This document shows positions 1 through 7,332 of a stretch of DNA of 64,000 nt, in pieces (position 1 is the stretch's first letter; each line of letters starts with the position of its first letter). The notes under the pieces are model-generated. The model searched no databases, was not told where the DNA came from, and worked only from the letters and a program-made list of their open reading frames with translations. Source of the DNA: Cupriavidus taiwanensis (GTDB lineage Bacteria; Pseudomonadota; Gammaproteobacteria; Burkholderiales; Burkholderiaceae); the NCBI RefSeq assembly GCF_900249755.1, contig NZ_LT976853.1:2329274-2393273 (forward strand). The letters are read 5' to 3'. Both the position numbers and the translations under genes were made by a program.

Positions 1-516
1 GATATCCAGCGCCGAGAACGGCTCGTCCATCAGGATGATGTCCGGGTCCAGCACCAGCGTCTGCGCCAGCGCCACGCGCTTGCGCATGCCGCCCGAGAGC
101 TGGTGCGGGTAGCGGTCGCCAAACCCGCCCAGGCCCACGCGGCGCAGCCATTCCTCGCCCTGCTGCACGGCCTCGGCGCGCGCCACGCCGCGGAACTCCA
201 GGCCGGCGACGACGTTGTCGAGCGCGCTGCGCCAGGGCATCAGCGCCTCGGTCTGGAACATGTAGCCGGCGCGGCGGTTGATGCCGCGCAGCGGCTCGCC
301 GAACACGCGCACCTCGCCGCTGGAGGGCTCAAGCAGGCCGGCGCCGACATTCAGCAGCGTCGACTTGCCGCAGCCGGTGGGGCCCACCACCGATACGAAT
401 TCGCCGGGCTGGATCGACAGCGTGACGTCCTTGACCGCGGTATAGCGCTGGCTGCGGTCATCGCGCGAGACAAAGGTGCAGGTGACCTGGTCGAGTGAAA
501 GTGCGGGAATACTCAT
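1..516 (-). CDS. ABC transporter ATP-binding protein (SsuB/TauB/NrtD-like), 3' part beyond window
   Basis: The ATPase subunit of an importer of the nitrate/sulfonate/taurine class. Reading leftward from an ATG at 516, the first 172 codons are in the window and the frame is open to base 1. Residues 45-53 are the Walker A loop (GPTGCGKST), followed by the Q-loop region ([10 protein letters not shown]), the signature [13 protein letters not shown] and the Walker B segment [12 protein letters not shown] at the window edge. Only the distal D-loop/H-loop part is missing, and family members run about 250-270 residues. It follows the periplasmic binding protein at 646-1689 on the same strand, so both should be one operon, with the permease expected further left outside the window. 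The substrate cannot be told from the ATPase. Confidence 0.9.
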   Translation of the reverse strand, partial: MSIPALSLDQVTCTFVSRDDRSQRYTAVKDVTLSIQPGEFVSVVGPTGCGKSTLLNVGAGLLEPSSGEVRVFGEPLRGINRRAGYMFQTEALMPWRSALDNVVAGLEFRGVARAEAVQQGEEWLRRVGLGGFGDRYPHQLSGGMRKRVALAQTLVLDPDIILMDEPFSALDI

Positions 517-645
517 GATGAACCGATCTCGGGCCCGCCGTGGCGCGCGGGGGCGGCGCGGGCGGGTGATGAGGGATGGACCGTCGGCGCCGCAAAGCAA
601 AGGCCCGCTGCGGGCAGCGGGCCGATGGCATCGACGGCAGGAAAA

Positions 646-1689
646 TTACTTGTACTTGGCGTTGGCCTTCTGCACGAAGGCGTTGGTGTAGGTCTCTTCC
701 AGCTTGACCGGCTTGCCCTTGAGCTCGGCATCGAACTGGCTCAGCGCGTTGAGCGCGGTGCGCGGGCCGTCGGCCGGCATGGTGCCGTCCGGCGAGATCG
801 CTTCCTTGACCTTGTCCCACGCGGCCAGGTACAGCGCACGGTCACCCAGCAGGTAGCTTTCCGGCACGGTCTTGACGATGTCGGACGGGCCTGCCTTCTG
901 CAGCCACTTGAGCGCGCGCACCATGGCGTTGGTCAGCGCCTGCGTGGTGTTGGGATTCTGCTGGATGAAGGCCTGCGACGCGTACAGGCAGCCCGACGGC
1001 ATATTGCCGCCGAACACCGCCTGGGTGTCCTTGAGCGTGCGGGTGTCCGAGGCGATGCGCACCTCGTTCTTCTGCGTCAGCATCGATACCACCGGGTCCA
1101 GGTTGGCCATCGCATCGATCTGGCCCGAACGCATCGCCGCCACCGCTCCGGCGCTGGCGCCCACGCCGATAAACGACACGTCGGACGGCTTCAGGCCGGC
1201 CTTGGCCAGCACGAAGTTGGCCATCATGTTGGTCGACGAGCCCGGCGCGGTCACGCCGATCTTCTTGCCCTTCAGGTCGGCGATCGACTTGAAGTTGGGC
1301 ATGGTCTTGTTCGACACCACCAGCACGATCTGCGGGGCGCGGCCCTGCAGCACGAATTCCTGGTAGCGCTGGCCCTTGGCCTGCAGGTTGATGGTGTGCT
1401 CGTAGGCGCCCGAGACCACGTCGGCGCTGCCGCCCACCACCGCCTGCAGCGCCTTGGCGCCGCCGGCGAAGTCGACGATCTCGACGTCCAGCCCTTCGTC
1501 CTTGAAGTAGCCGAGGCGCTCGGCGATGGTCAGCGGCAGGTAATAGAACAGGTTCTTGCCGCCCACCGCGATGGTGACCTTGGTCTTCTCGGGCTTGCCC
1601 TGCGCCTGCGCCTGGCCGAAGGTGAACCAGCCGGCCAGGAACAGCGCCAGCGCGATCAGGAATTGCTTCCAGAACTTCTTGTTATACAT
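646..1689 (-). CDS. ABC transporter substrate-binding protein (SsuA/NMT1-like)
   Basis: Periplasmic receptor that hands a small anion or aromatic/sulfonate-type ligand to the importer whose ATPase lies at 1-516. The protein is 347 residues from the ATG at 1689. That start is preceded by GGAG seven bases upstream and opens directly into a Sec signal peptide (KKFWKQF, a hydrophobic run, then GQAQAQG). An in-frame start at 1755 adds 22 residues ahead of the signal peptide and is rejected. The mature part has the NMT1/SsuA layout: an early TIAVGG strand, LTIAERLGYFKDEGLDVEIV, GGSADVVSGAYEH and the second-lobe segment GKKIGVTAPGSSTNMM. The ligand is not deducible; taurine, alkanesulfonate, nitrate and pyrimidine-precursor receptors all share this fold. 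Confidence 0.88.
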   Translation of the reverse strand: MYNKKFWKQFLIALALFLAGWFTFGQAQAQGKPEKTKVTIAVGGKNLFYYLPLTIAERLGYFKDEGLDVEIVDFAGGAKALQAVVGGSADVVSGAYEHTINLQAKGQRYQEFVLQGRAPQIVLVVSNKTMPNFKSIADLKGKKIGVTAPGSSTNMMANFVLAKAGLKPSDVSFIGVGASAGAVAAMRSGQIDAMANLDPVVSMLTQKNEVRIASDTRTLKDTQAVFGGNMPSGCLYASQAFIQQNPNTTQALTNAMVRALKWLQKAGPSDIVKTVPESYLLGDRALYLAAWDKVKEAISPDGTMPADGPRTALNALSQFDAELKGKPVKLEETYTNAFVQKANAKYK

Positions 1690-1897
1690 GCGAGATCTCC
1701 TACCCGTGTGGACTGGCGCCGCGGCGGATGCGCTGGAAAAAAAGCGCTGGAACAAAGGCGCTGAAAAGGGGGCGCGCCGCGGTGCGGCAAGTTGCGATGC
1801 TACCGGACGGCGCCGCGCACCGCATCGGTATCAATACCTAGCAAACCCGCCAGCTTAGCGCCCTTACCTTTCGATCAGCTTGCCACTGCCAACGGCA

Positions 1898-2923
1898 TCA
1901 TTCGGCGTGGATGTCGGCGGACTTGATCACCTTGGCCCAGCGCGCCAGTTCGGCCTTCTGGTACTGCCCCAGCTGCTGCGGGTTCATGTACTTGGCCTCG
2001 GCGCCCAGTTCCTCGGCCTTCTTGCGGAAGGCCTCGGTACGCATGATCTTGTCGATCTCGCCGGTCAGCTTGTCGACCACCGGCTTGGGCGTGCCGGCCG
2101 GCGCGTACATGGCAAACCACGACGACACGTCCAGGTCAGGGTAGCCGGCCTCGGGCGCCGACGGCACGTCCTTCAGGCTGGGCAGGCGGGTCTTGCTGGT
2201 CACCACCAGCGGGCGCAGCTTGCCGGCGGCGATATGGCCCATCAGCGGCGGCGGCGTGGTGATGGTCAGGTCGACCGAGCCGCCCAGCAGGTCGGTCATG
2301 GCCGGGCCGGTACCCTTGTACGGCACGTGCGTGATCCTGGTTCCGGCCATCTGGTTCAGCAGCTCGGTCGACACGTGCTGCAGCGAGCCGTTGCCCGACG
2401 AGGCGTAGTTGAGCTTGTCCGGGTTGGCCTTGGCGTAGGCGACCAGCTCCTTCAGCGACTTGACCGGCAGGCTCGGGCGCACCACCAGCACCTGCGGCGC
2501 CGACAGGATATTGGCCACCGGCGCGAAGTCCTTGACCGGGTCCCACGACAGGTTCTTCACCAGCAGCGGCGTGATCACGTGGAAGCCCGAGTACTGCAGC
2601 ATCAGCGTGTAGCCATCGGGCTTGGCGCGCGCCACCAGGCTCGCGGCGATGCCGCCGTTGCCGCCGGGCCGGTTGTCGACCACCACCGGCTGGCCGAGCG
2701 CCTTCGCCAGCGGCTCGGCAATCATGCGCGCGGCGATGTCGGTGGTGCCGCCGGCCGCGGCCGATACCACCAGCGTGACCGGACGGGCGGGATAGCTCCC
2801 GTCCTGCGCGAGTGCCGCCGGGGCAAACCATGCCGCGCCGATTGCGGCCAGTGCCGTCAGTGCCGAGGCCACGGCCTGGCGCCGTGCGGGCATGGCGGGC
2901 TGGGGTTGAAGGGCTTGCTTCAT
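1898..2923 (-). CDS. Bug/TctC-family tripartite tricarboxylate transporter receptor
   Basis: Periplasmic solute-binding protein of the Bug (Bordetella uptake gene) family, 341 residues, which is typical length. It starts with a basic, Ala-rich signal peptide ending near ALAQDGSYPARPV. The family signatures are present: YPARPVTLVVSAAAGGTTD at the mature N-terminus, DNRPGGNGGIAA, and the GSGNGSLQHVSTELL-type loop (here SSGNGSLQHVSTELL). Bug proteins bind carboxylates and amides and are greatly expanded in Burkholderiales, usually without linked TctA/TctB membrane genes, as here. It is the last gene of a same-strand set with an HMG-CoA-lyase-like enzyme, a CoA-transferase and a LysR regulator, so its ligand is probably the acid that those enzymes activate and cleave (inference). 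Confidence 0.9.
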   Translation of the reverse strand: MKQALQPQPAMPARRQAVASALTALAAIGAAWFAPAALAQDGSYPARPVTLVVSAAAGGTTDIAARMIAEPLAKALGQPVVVDNRPGGNGGIAASLVARAKPDGYTLMLQYSGFHVITPLLVKNLSWDPVKDFAPVANILSAPQVLVVRPSLPVKSLKELVAYAKANPDKLNYASSGNGSLQHVSTELLNQMAGTRITHVPYKGTGPAMTDLLGGSVDLTITTPPPLMGHIAAGKLRPLVVTSKTRLPSLKDVPSAPEAGYPDLDVSSWFAMYAPAGTPKPVVDKLTGEIDKIMRTEAFRKKAEELGAEAKYMNPQQLGQYQKAELARWAKVIKSADIHAE

Positions 2924-2974
2924 GAGGGTCTCCGTTTGGTCTTGTGGATGCGTTGTTGTGGTGCGCGTGCGGGG

Positions 2975-3946
2975 CTACGCCTGCGCGGCGAAATGCTCTG
3001 CCATCCAGGCCGGCGCCTGGTGCGTGCGCAGGCGCGGGCCGGCGCTCAGCAGCTGGCTGTGGAGGTCGCGCCCGACCAGCGCCGGCATGCCGGCCACCAC
3101 GTCGAGCAGCGCGCCCAGGTCGACGCCGGTCTGCACGCCCATGCAGTCGAACATGTGGACCAGGTCTTCGGTGCTGACGTTGCCGCTGGCACCGGGCGCG
3201 TACGGGCATCCGCCCAGGCCGCCGGCGGCCGCGTCGAAGCGCGTCACGCCGGCCTGCCAGGCGGCCACGGCATTGGCCAGGCCCATGCCGCGGGTGTTGT
3301 GCAGGTGGATGGTCAGGCCGGTATCGGGCAGCGCCGCCTGGAAGGCTTCGCACAGCGCCGCAACCTGGTTCGGATAGGCCATGCCGGTGGTGTCGCACAG
3401 CGTGATGCCGGCCGCGCCCGCCTCGGCGAAGCCGCTGGCCAGCGCCATCACCTCGGCGGCATCGACCTCGCCCTCGAACGGGCAGCCGAACACCGTCGAC
3501 AGCGACACATTGACCGGCACGCCGGCAGCGCCCGCCTCGGCAATCATCGCCAGCAGCTGCTGCTGGGATTGCGCGCGCGTCATGCGCAGGTTGGCGCGGT
3601 TGTGGGTCTCGCTGGCCGACATCACCAGGTTGACCTCGTCAGGCCGGCACGACAGCGCCCGCTCGAGCCCGCGCAGGTTGGGCACCAGCGCGGTGTAGCG
3701 CACGCCCGGCTGGCGCCGCATGCGGTGCATCAGCGCCTCGGCGTCGGCCAGCGCGGGGATGGCGCGGGCCGAGGTGAACGAGGTGGCTTCGATACGCGCG
3801 AAGCCGCAGGCCGACAGCGCATCGACGAAGGCCACCTTGGCGTCGGTCGGCACCACCACCGGCTCGATCTGCAGGCCGTCGCGCGGCGCGACTTCATTGA
3901 TCTCGACGCGGGCCGGGCCGCGCAGCGGGCTGGCGGCGGCGCTCAT
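2975..3946 (-). CDS. hydroxymethylglutaryl-CoA lyase family protein
   Basis: A 323-residue TIM-barrel lyase of the HMG-CoA lyase/DRE-metallolyase group. This reaction class splits 3-hydroxy-3-methylglutaryl-CoA to acetyl-CoA plus acetoacetate, or a related 3-hydroxyacyl-CoA. The metal/catalytic motif EVAPRDGLQIE is near residue 18, the HLHNTRGMGLANAV histidine motif is in the later barrel strands, and the lyase glycine-rich loop with its catalytic cysteine reads GGLGGCPYAPGASGNVSTED. Its ATG (3946) overlaps the stop of the upstream CoA-transferase by four bases, so the two are translationally coupled. This suggests that a free acid is converted to its CoA ester and then cleaved. It could serve leucine breakdown, but no isovaleryl- or methylcrotonyl-CoA genes are nearby. 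Confidence 0.9.
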   Translation of the reverse strand: MSAAASPLRGPARVEINEVAPRDGLQIEPVVVPTDAKVAFVDALSACGFARIEATSFTSARAIPALADAEALMHRMRRQPGVRYTALVPNLRGLERALSCRPDEVNLVMSASETHNRANLRMTRAQSQQQLLAMIAEAGAAGVPVNVSLSTVFGCPFEGEVDAAEVMALASGFAEAGAAGITLCDTTGMAYPNQVAALCEAFQAALPDTGLTIHLHNTRGMGLANAVAAWQAGVTRFDAAAGGLGGCPYAPGASGNVSTEDLVHMFDCMGVQTGVDLGALLDVVAGMPALVGRDLHSQLLSAGPRLRTHQAPAWMAEHFAAQA

Positions 3947-5139
3947 GCGACCACCTTGCGCGCGCGCAGGTCGGCGATGGCGGCGTCATCGAAGCCGGCC
4001 TGCCTCAGCACCGCATCGGTATGCTCGCCGAGCGTCGGCGCACGGTCATGGATTTCCCCCGGGCTGGCCGACAGCTTTGGCACCACGCCTGGAACTTCCA
4101 CGGTCAGGCCGCCGGCCGAGGTCACCGACTCGATCACGCCGCGCGCGCGGTAGTGCGGGTCTTCGGCGATGTCCTTGACGGTATAGATGCGGCCCGACGG
4201 CACCTGGGCCTCGCGCAGCACCGCCAGCGCCGACTCCACCGTCTGTGTGCGGGTCCAGCCGGCAATGGCGGCATCGATCTCGTCGACGCGCGCCACGCGG
4301 CCATCGTTATGCTCCAGCGCGGGATCGGCGGCCAGGTCGGCGCGGCCGATGGCGAGCATCATGCGCTTGAAGATGGCGTCGCCGTTGGCCGCCACCAGAA
4401 TGTATTCGCCGCTGGCGCAGGGATAGGCGTTGGATGGTGCGATGCCCGGCAGCGCGCCGCCGGCGGGCTGGCGCACCGCGCCGAAGGCCGAGTATTCCGG
4501 CAGCAGGCTTTCGCTCAGGTTGAACAGCGACTCGTACAGCGCCACGTCGATCACCTGCCCCTCGCCGCCGCGCGCATCGCGCTGGTACAGCGCCAGCAGC
4601 ACGCCCATCGCGCCGTGCAGCCCGGCGATGGTGTCGCCCAGCGACAGGCCGGCGCGCACCGGCGCGCGGCCGGGCTCGCCGGTCAGGTGGCGCAGGCCGG
4701 CCATGGCCTCGGCCACCGCGGCAAAGCCGGGCTCGTCCTTTTTCGGCCCGGTCTGGCCGTAGCCCGACACGCGCAGCATGATCAGGCGCGGGTTGTCGGC
4801 ATGCAGCACGTCCCAGCCCAGGCCCCACTTCTCCATGGTGCCGGGGCGGAAGTTCTCGATCAGCACATCGGCCTCGGCGGCCAGCTTGCGCACCAGCGCC
4901 TGGCCTTCCGGCTGGCGCAGGTCGATGCAGACCGATTCCTTGTTGCGCGACTGCGCCTCCCACCAGACCGAGGTGCCTTCATGCAGCATGCGCCATTTGC
5001 GCAGCGGGTCGCCCTGCCCGGGCGGCTCGACCTTGATGATGTGGGCGCCAAAGTCGGCCAGGGTCTTGGCAGCAAAAGGGCCGGCGATGAGTTGTCCGAG
5101 TTCGAGGACGCGAATGCCCTCAAGGATCTGTTGCGCCAT
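3943..5139 (-). CDS. CaiB/BaiF (class III) CoA-transferase
   Basis: A 398-residue family III CoA-transferase, which moves CoA between acyl-CoA and a free carboxylate through an aspartyl-anhydride intermediate. It opens with ILEGIRVLELGQLIAGPFA and LADFGAHIIKVEPPGQGD, and contains RNKESVCIDLRQPEGQ, the ENFRPGTMEKWGLGWD segment and SGYGQTGPKKDEPGFA, all characteristic of the fold. The start at 5139 has GGAG at good spacing. An ORF reading upstream to 5256 adds an unrelated leader and is rejected. It overlaps the lyase gene by 4 bp. By analogy with succinyl-CoA:glutarate/HMG transferases of this family, it may activate a C5-C6 dicarboxylate for the downstream lyase; the donor and acceptor are not shown by the sequence. 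Confidence 0.9.
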   Translation of the reverse strand: MAQQILEGIRVLELGQLIAGPFAAKTLADFGAHIIKVEPPGQGDPLRKWRMLHEGTSVWWEAQSRNKESVCIDLRQPEGQALVRKLAAEADVLIENFRPGTMEKWGLGWDVLHADNPRLIMLRVSGYGQTGPKKDEPGFAAVAEAMAGLRHLTGEPGRAPVRAGLSLGDTIAGLHGAMGVLLALYQRDARGGEGQVIDVALYESLFNLSESLLPEYSAFGAVRQPAGGALPGIAPSNAYPCASGEYILVAANGDAIFKRMMLAIGRADLAADPALEHNDGRVARVDEIDAAIAGWTRTQTVESALAVLREAQVPSGRIYTVKDIAEDPHYRARGVIESVTSAGGLTVEVPGVVPKLSASPGEIHDRAPTLGEHTDAVLRQAGFDDAAIADLRARKVVA

Positions 5140-5316
5140 GGGTGTCTCCGTGCGATGCGGCAGTTTTGTTGCAGTGCGGCAGCGCCATTGACTGGCATGC
5201 CATACATTGCGTTCGGACGGAGTTTGCCCCAGCGCGGGGCAGCCAGGAATCGGCAATCGGAGAAGCGGGCTTTCTCGGAACGCGAAAGGCTTGGTGGTGC
5301 CTTGCGCAAGGACGCC

Positions 5317-6225
5317 CTAGAACGGCGCCCGGTCCCCGCACAGATGGGTGATCAGCAGCCGCGCCGAGACCGTCAGGCCAGCCGGGTCGCGCAGCCCGAT
5401 CAGCAGCGAGCGACGCGCCCAGGCGTCCTGCAGCGTCACCAGCGACAGCCCCATCGACTTGACGTGCGGCTCGGCCGCGATGCGCGGCAGCACGCCCACG
5501 CCCAGCCCGGCCATCACCATGCGGCACATGGCGTCGAAGCTGCGCACCTGGATGCGCAGCCGGAACGGCCGGTCGAGCCGGCTGCTCTCTTCGAGCAGGC
5601 GCGCGGCCAGCGAGGTTTCCTGCGGCAGGCTGACGAAATCGAATTCCAGCGTATCGGCGTAGTGCACCGGGCCGCGCGCGGCCAGCGGATGGTTGGGCGG
5701 GGTGATGATGACCAGCTCGTCCTGGCGGTATTCGATCGTCATCAGCCCGGCGGCGGGGGTACGATCGGCGAAGATGCCGACGTCGGCACGGTTCTCGACC
5801 AGCGCGGCGACGATGTCGCGGCTGTTCTGCTCTTCCAGCTCGATGCGGATGGTCGGATGGCGCTGCATGAACGAGGCCAGGTCATCGGGCAGGAACTGCG
5901 TGATCGCCGAGGTGTTGGCGCACACGCGCACCTGCCCGCGCACGCCGGAGGCGTAGTCCGACATCACGCCGGCCATGCGCTCGACGTCCTGCAGGATGGT
6001 CAGCGCATGGTGGAAGCAGGCCTGGCCGGCCTCGGTCAGCTGCACGCCGGCGGCATGGCGAAAGAACAGCGGCGCGCCGACCGCGGTCTCCAGGTCGGAA
6101 ATGCGCTTGCTCGCCGCCGCCACGGCCAGGTGCGACTGGCGCGCGCCGGCCGAGATGCTGCCCTGCCGGGCCACGGCGACGAACAAGCCAAGCGTGACGA
6201 GATCGAAGCGGGCCAGGTTCATGGG
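5317..6225 (-). CDS. LysR-family transcriptional regulator
   Basis: A 302-residue LysR protein. The N-terminal winged helix-turn-helix spans about residues 1-60 (FVAVARQGSISAGARQSHLA, then AAASKRISDLE and APLFFRHAAGVQLTEAG). A periplasmic-binding-like effector domain follows (RVCANTSAITQFLPDDLASF, ENRADVGIF). The chosen ATG at 6225 begins the conserved helix-turn-helix; longer readings run into recR. It lies upstream of and on the same strand as the CoA-transferase/lyase/Bug genes rather than divergent from them, with a 177-bp gap before the CoA-transferase that can hold its operator. It likely senses the substrate or CoA ester of that pathway. Confidence 0.9.
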   Translation of the reverse strand, partial: PMNLARFDLVTLGLFVAVARQGSISAGARQSHLAVAAASKRISDLETAVGAPLFFRHAAGVQLTEAGQACFHHALTILQDVERMAGVMSDYASGVRGQVRVCANTSAITQFLPDDLASFMQRHPTIRIELEEQNSRDIVAALVENRADVGIFADRTPAAGLMTIEYRQDELVIITPPNHPLAARGPVHYADTLEFDFVSLPQETSLAARLLEESSRLDRPFRLRIQVRSFDAMCRMVMAGLGVGVLPRIAAEPHVKSMGLSLVTLQDAWARRSLLIGLRDPAGLTVSARLLITHLCGDRAPF

Positions 6226-6308
6226 GCGGGGAGGCAGCGGAAGAAGGCGGAAGAACGCGGAAGAACGCGATGACCGGTGCGCGGGCAAGGGGCCCCGCGC
6301 GCCCGGGC

Positions 6309-6923
6309 TCAGAGGTTGCGGCGATCCATCACCGCGCGGGCAATGGTGCCGGCATCGACGTATTCGAGCTCGCCGCCCACCGGCACGCCGCGCGCCAGGC
6401 GCGACACCTTGAGGCCGCGCGCCTTGAGCATCTCGCCGATGTAGTGCGCGGTGGCCTCGCCTTCGCTGGTGAAGTTGGTGGCGACGATGACTTCGCCGAC
6501 CGGGCCGCCCAGCTCGGGCTCGGTGGCGCGCGCGAGCAGCCGGTCCAGGTGGATCTCGCGCGGACCGATGCCGTCCAGCGGCGAGAGCCGGCCCATCAGC
6601 ACGAAGTACTTGCCGCGGTAGGTCAGGGTCTGCTCGATCATGACCTGGTCGGCCGGGGTTTCCACCACGCACAGCACCGAGGCATCGCGGCGCTCGTCCA
6701 GGCAGGTGGCGCAGATCTCCTGCTCGGTGAAGGTGTTGCAGCGCTGGCAGTGGCGGATATGGTCCGCCGCGCCGCGCAGCGCGTCGCCCAGCTTGCGCGC
6801 GCCCTCGCGGTCGTGCTGCAGCAGGTGGTAGGCCATGCGCTGGGCGGACTTGGGCCCGACGCCGGGCAGCACCCGCAGCGCCTCGACCAGCGCCTGCAGC
6901 GAAGTCGGCGACGAGGCTTTCAC
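6309..6923 (-). CDS. recR: recombination mediator RecR
   Basis: A 204-residue RecR, normal length. It loads RecA at gaps together with RecF/RecO. The N-terminal helix-hairpin-helix ([17 protein letters not shown]), the four-cysteine zinc finger ([16 protein letters not shown]), the Toprim core ([15 protein letters not shown]) and the C-terminal Walker-like tail are all present. The start codon is GTG at 6923, with AAGG five bases upstream and the ybaB stop only 7 bp away. The order dnaX-ybaB-recR on one strand is the classic conserved bacterial cluster, consistent with co-transcription. Confidence 0.97.
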   Translation of the reverse strand: MKASSPTSLQALVEALRVLPGVGPKSAQRMAYHLLQHDREGARKLGDALRGAADHIRHCQRCNTFTEQEICATCLDERRDASVLCVVETPADQVMIEQTLTYRGKYFVLMGRLSPLDGIGPREIHLDRLLARATEPELGGPVGEVIVATNFTSEGEATAHYIGEMLKARGLKVSRLARGVPVGGELEYVDAGTIARAVMDRRNL

Positions 6924-6930
6924 AATGGCC

Positions 6931-7263
6931 TTAGAACGGCAGCTTGAAGCCCGGGGGCAGCGGCAGGCCCGAGGTCATCGAGCCCATCTTTTCCTGCGTG
7001 GTGGCCTCGGCCTTGCGCACGGCATCATTGAAGGCCGCGGCGACCAGGTCTTCCAGCAGGTCCTTGTCCTCGCCCTCGGCCAGCAGGCTGGGGTCGATGG
7101 TGACGCGCTTGACGTCGTTCTTGCAGGTCATGACCACCTTGACCAGGCCGGCGCCGGACTGGCCCTCGACCTCGATCAGGGCCAGCTGCTCCTGCATCTT
7201 CTTCATGTTTTCCTGCATCTGCTGGGCCTGCTTCATCAGCCCGGCGAGTTGACCTTTCATCAT
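6931..7263 (-). CDS. ybaB: YbaB/EbfC-family nucleoid-associated protein
   Basis: A 110-residue DNA-binding protein of the YbaB/EbfC family. These form dimers that bind duplex DNA and sit between dnaX and recR in most bacteria. The N-terminal helix is amphipathic and rich in Met and Gln ([20 protein letters not shown]), followed by the conserved G..G.V.V..... core ([20 protein letters not shown]) and a Pro/Leu-rich C-terminus ([12 protein letters not shown]). Two adjacent ATGs (7263 and 7260) are possible; AGGAG lies nine bases before the first. The annotated range assumes the first. Confidence 0.95.
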   Translation of the reverse strand: MMKGQLAGLMKQAQQMQENMKKMQEQLALIEVEGQSGAGLVKVVMTCKNDVKRVTIDPSLLAEGEDKDLLEDLVAAAFNDAVRKAEATTQEKMGSMTSGLPLPPGFKLPF

Positions 7264-7332
7264 GATGGAATGCTCCTGGATTCGGTAAGGGTTCGGTGAC
7301 GGAAATTGGGTAAAACCAAGGCCGGCCGCCGC

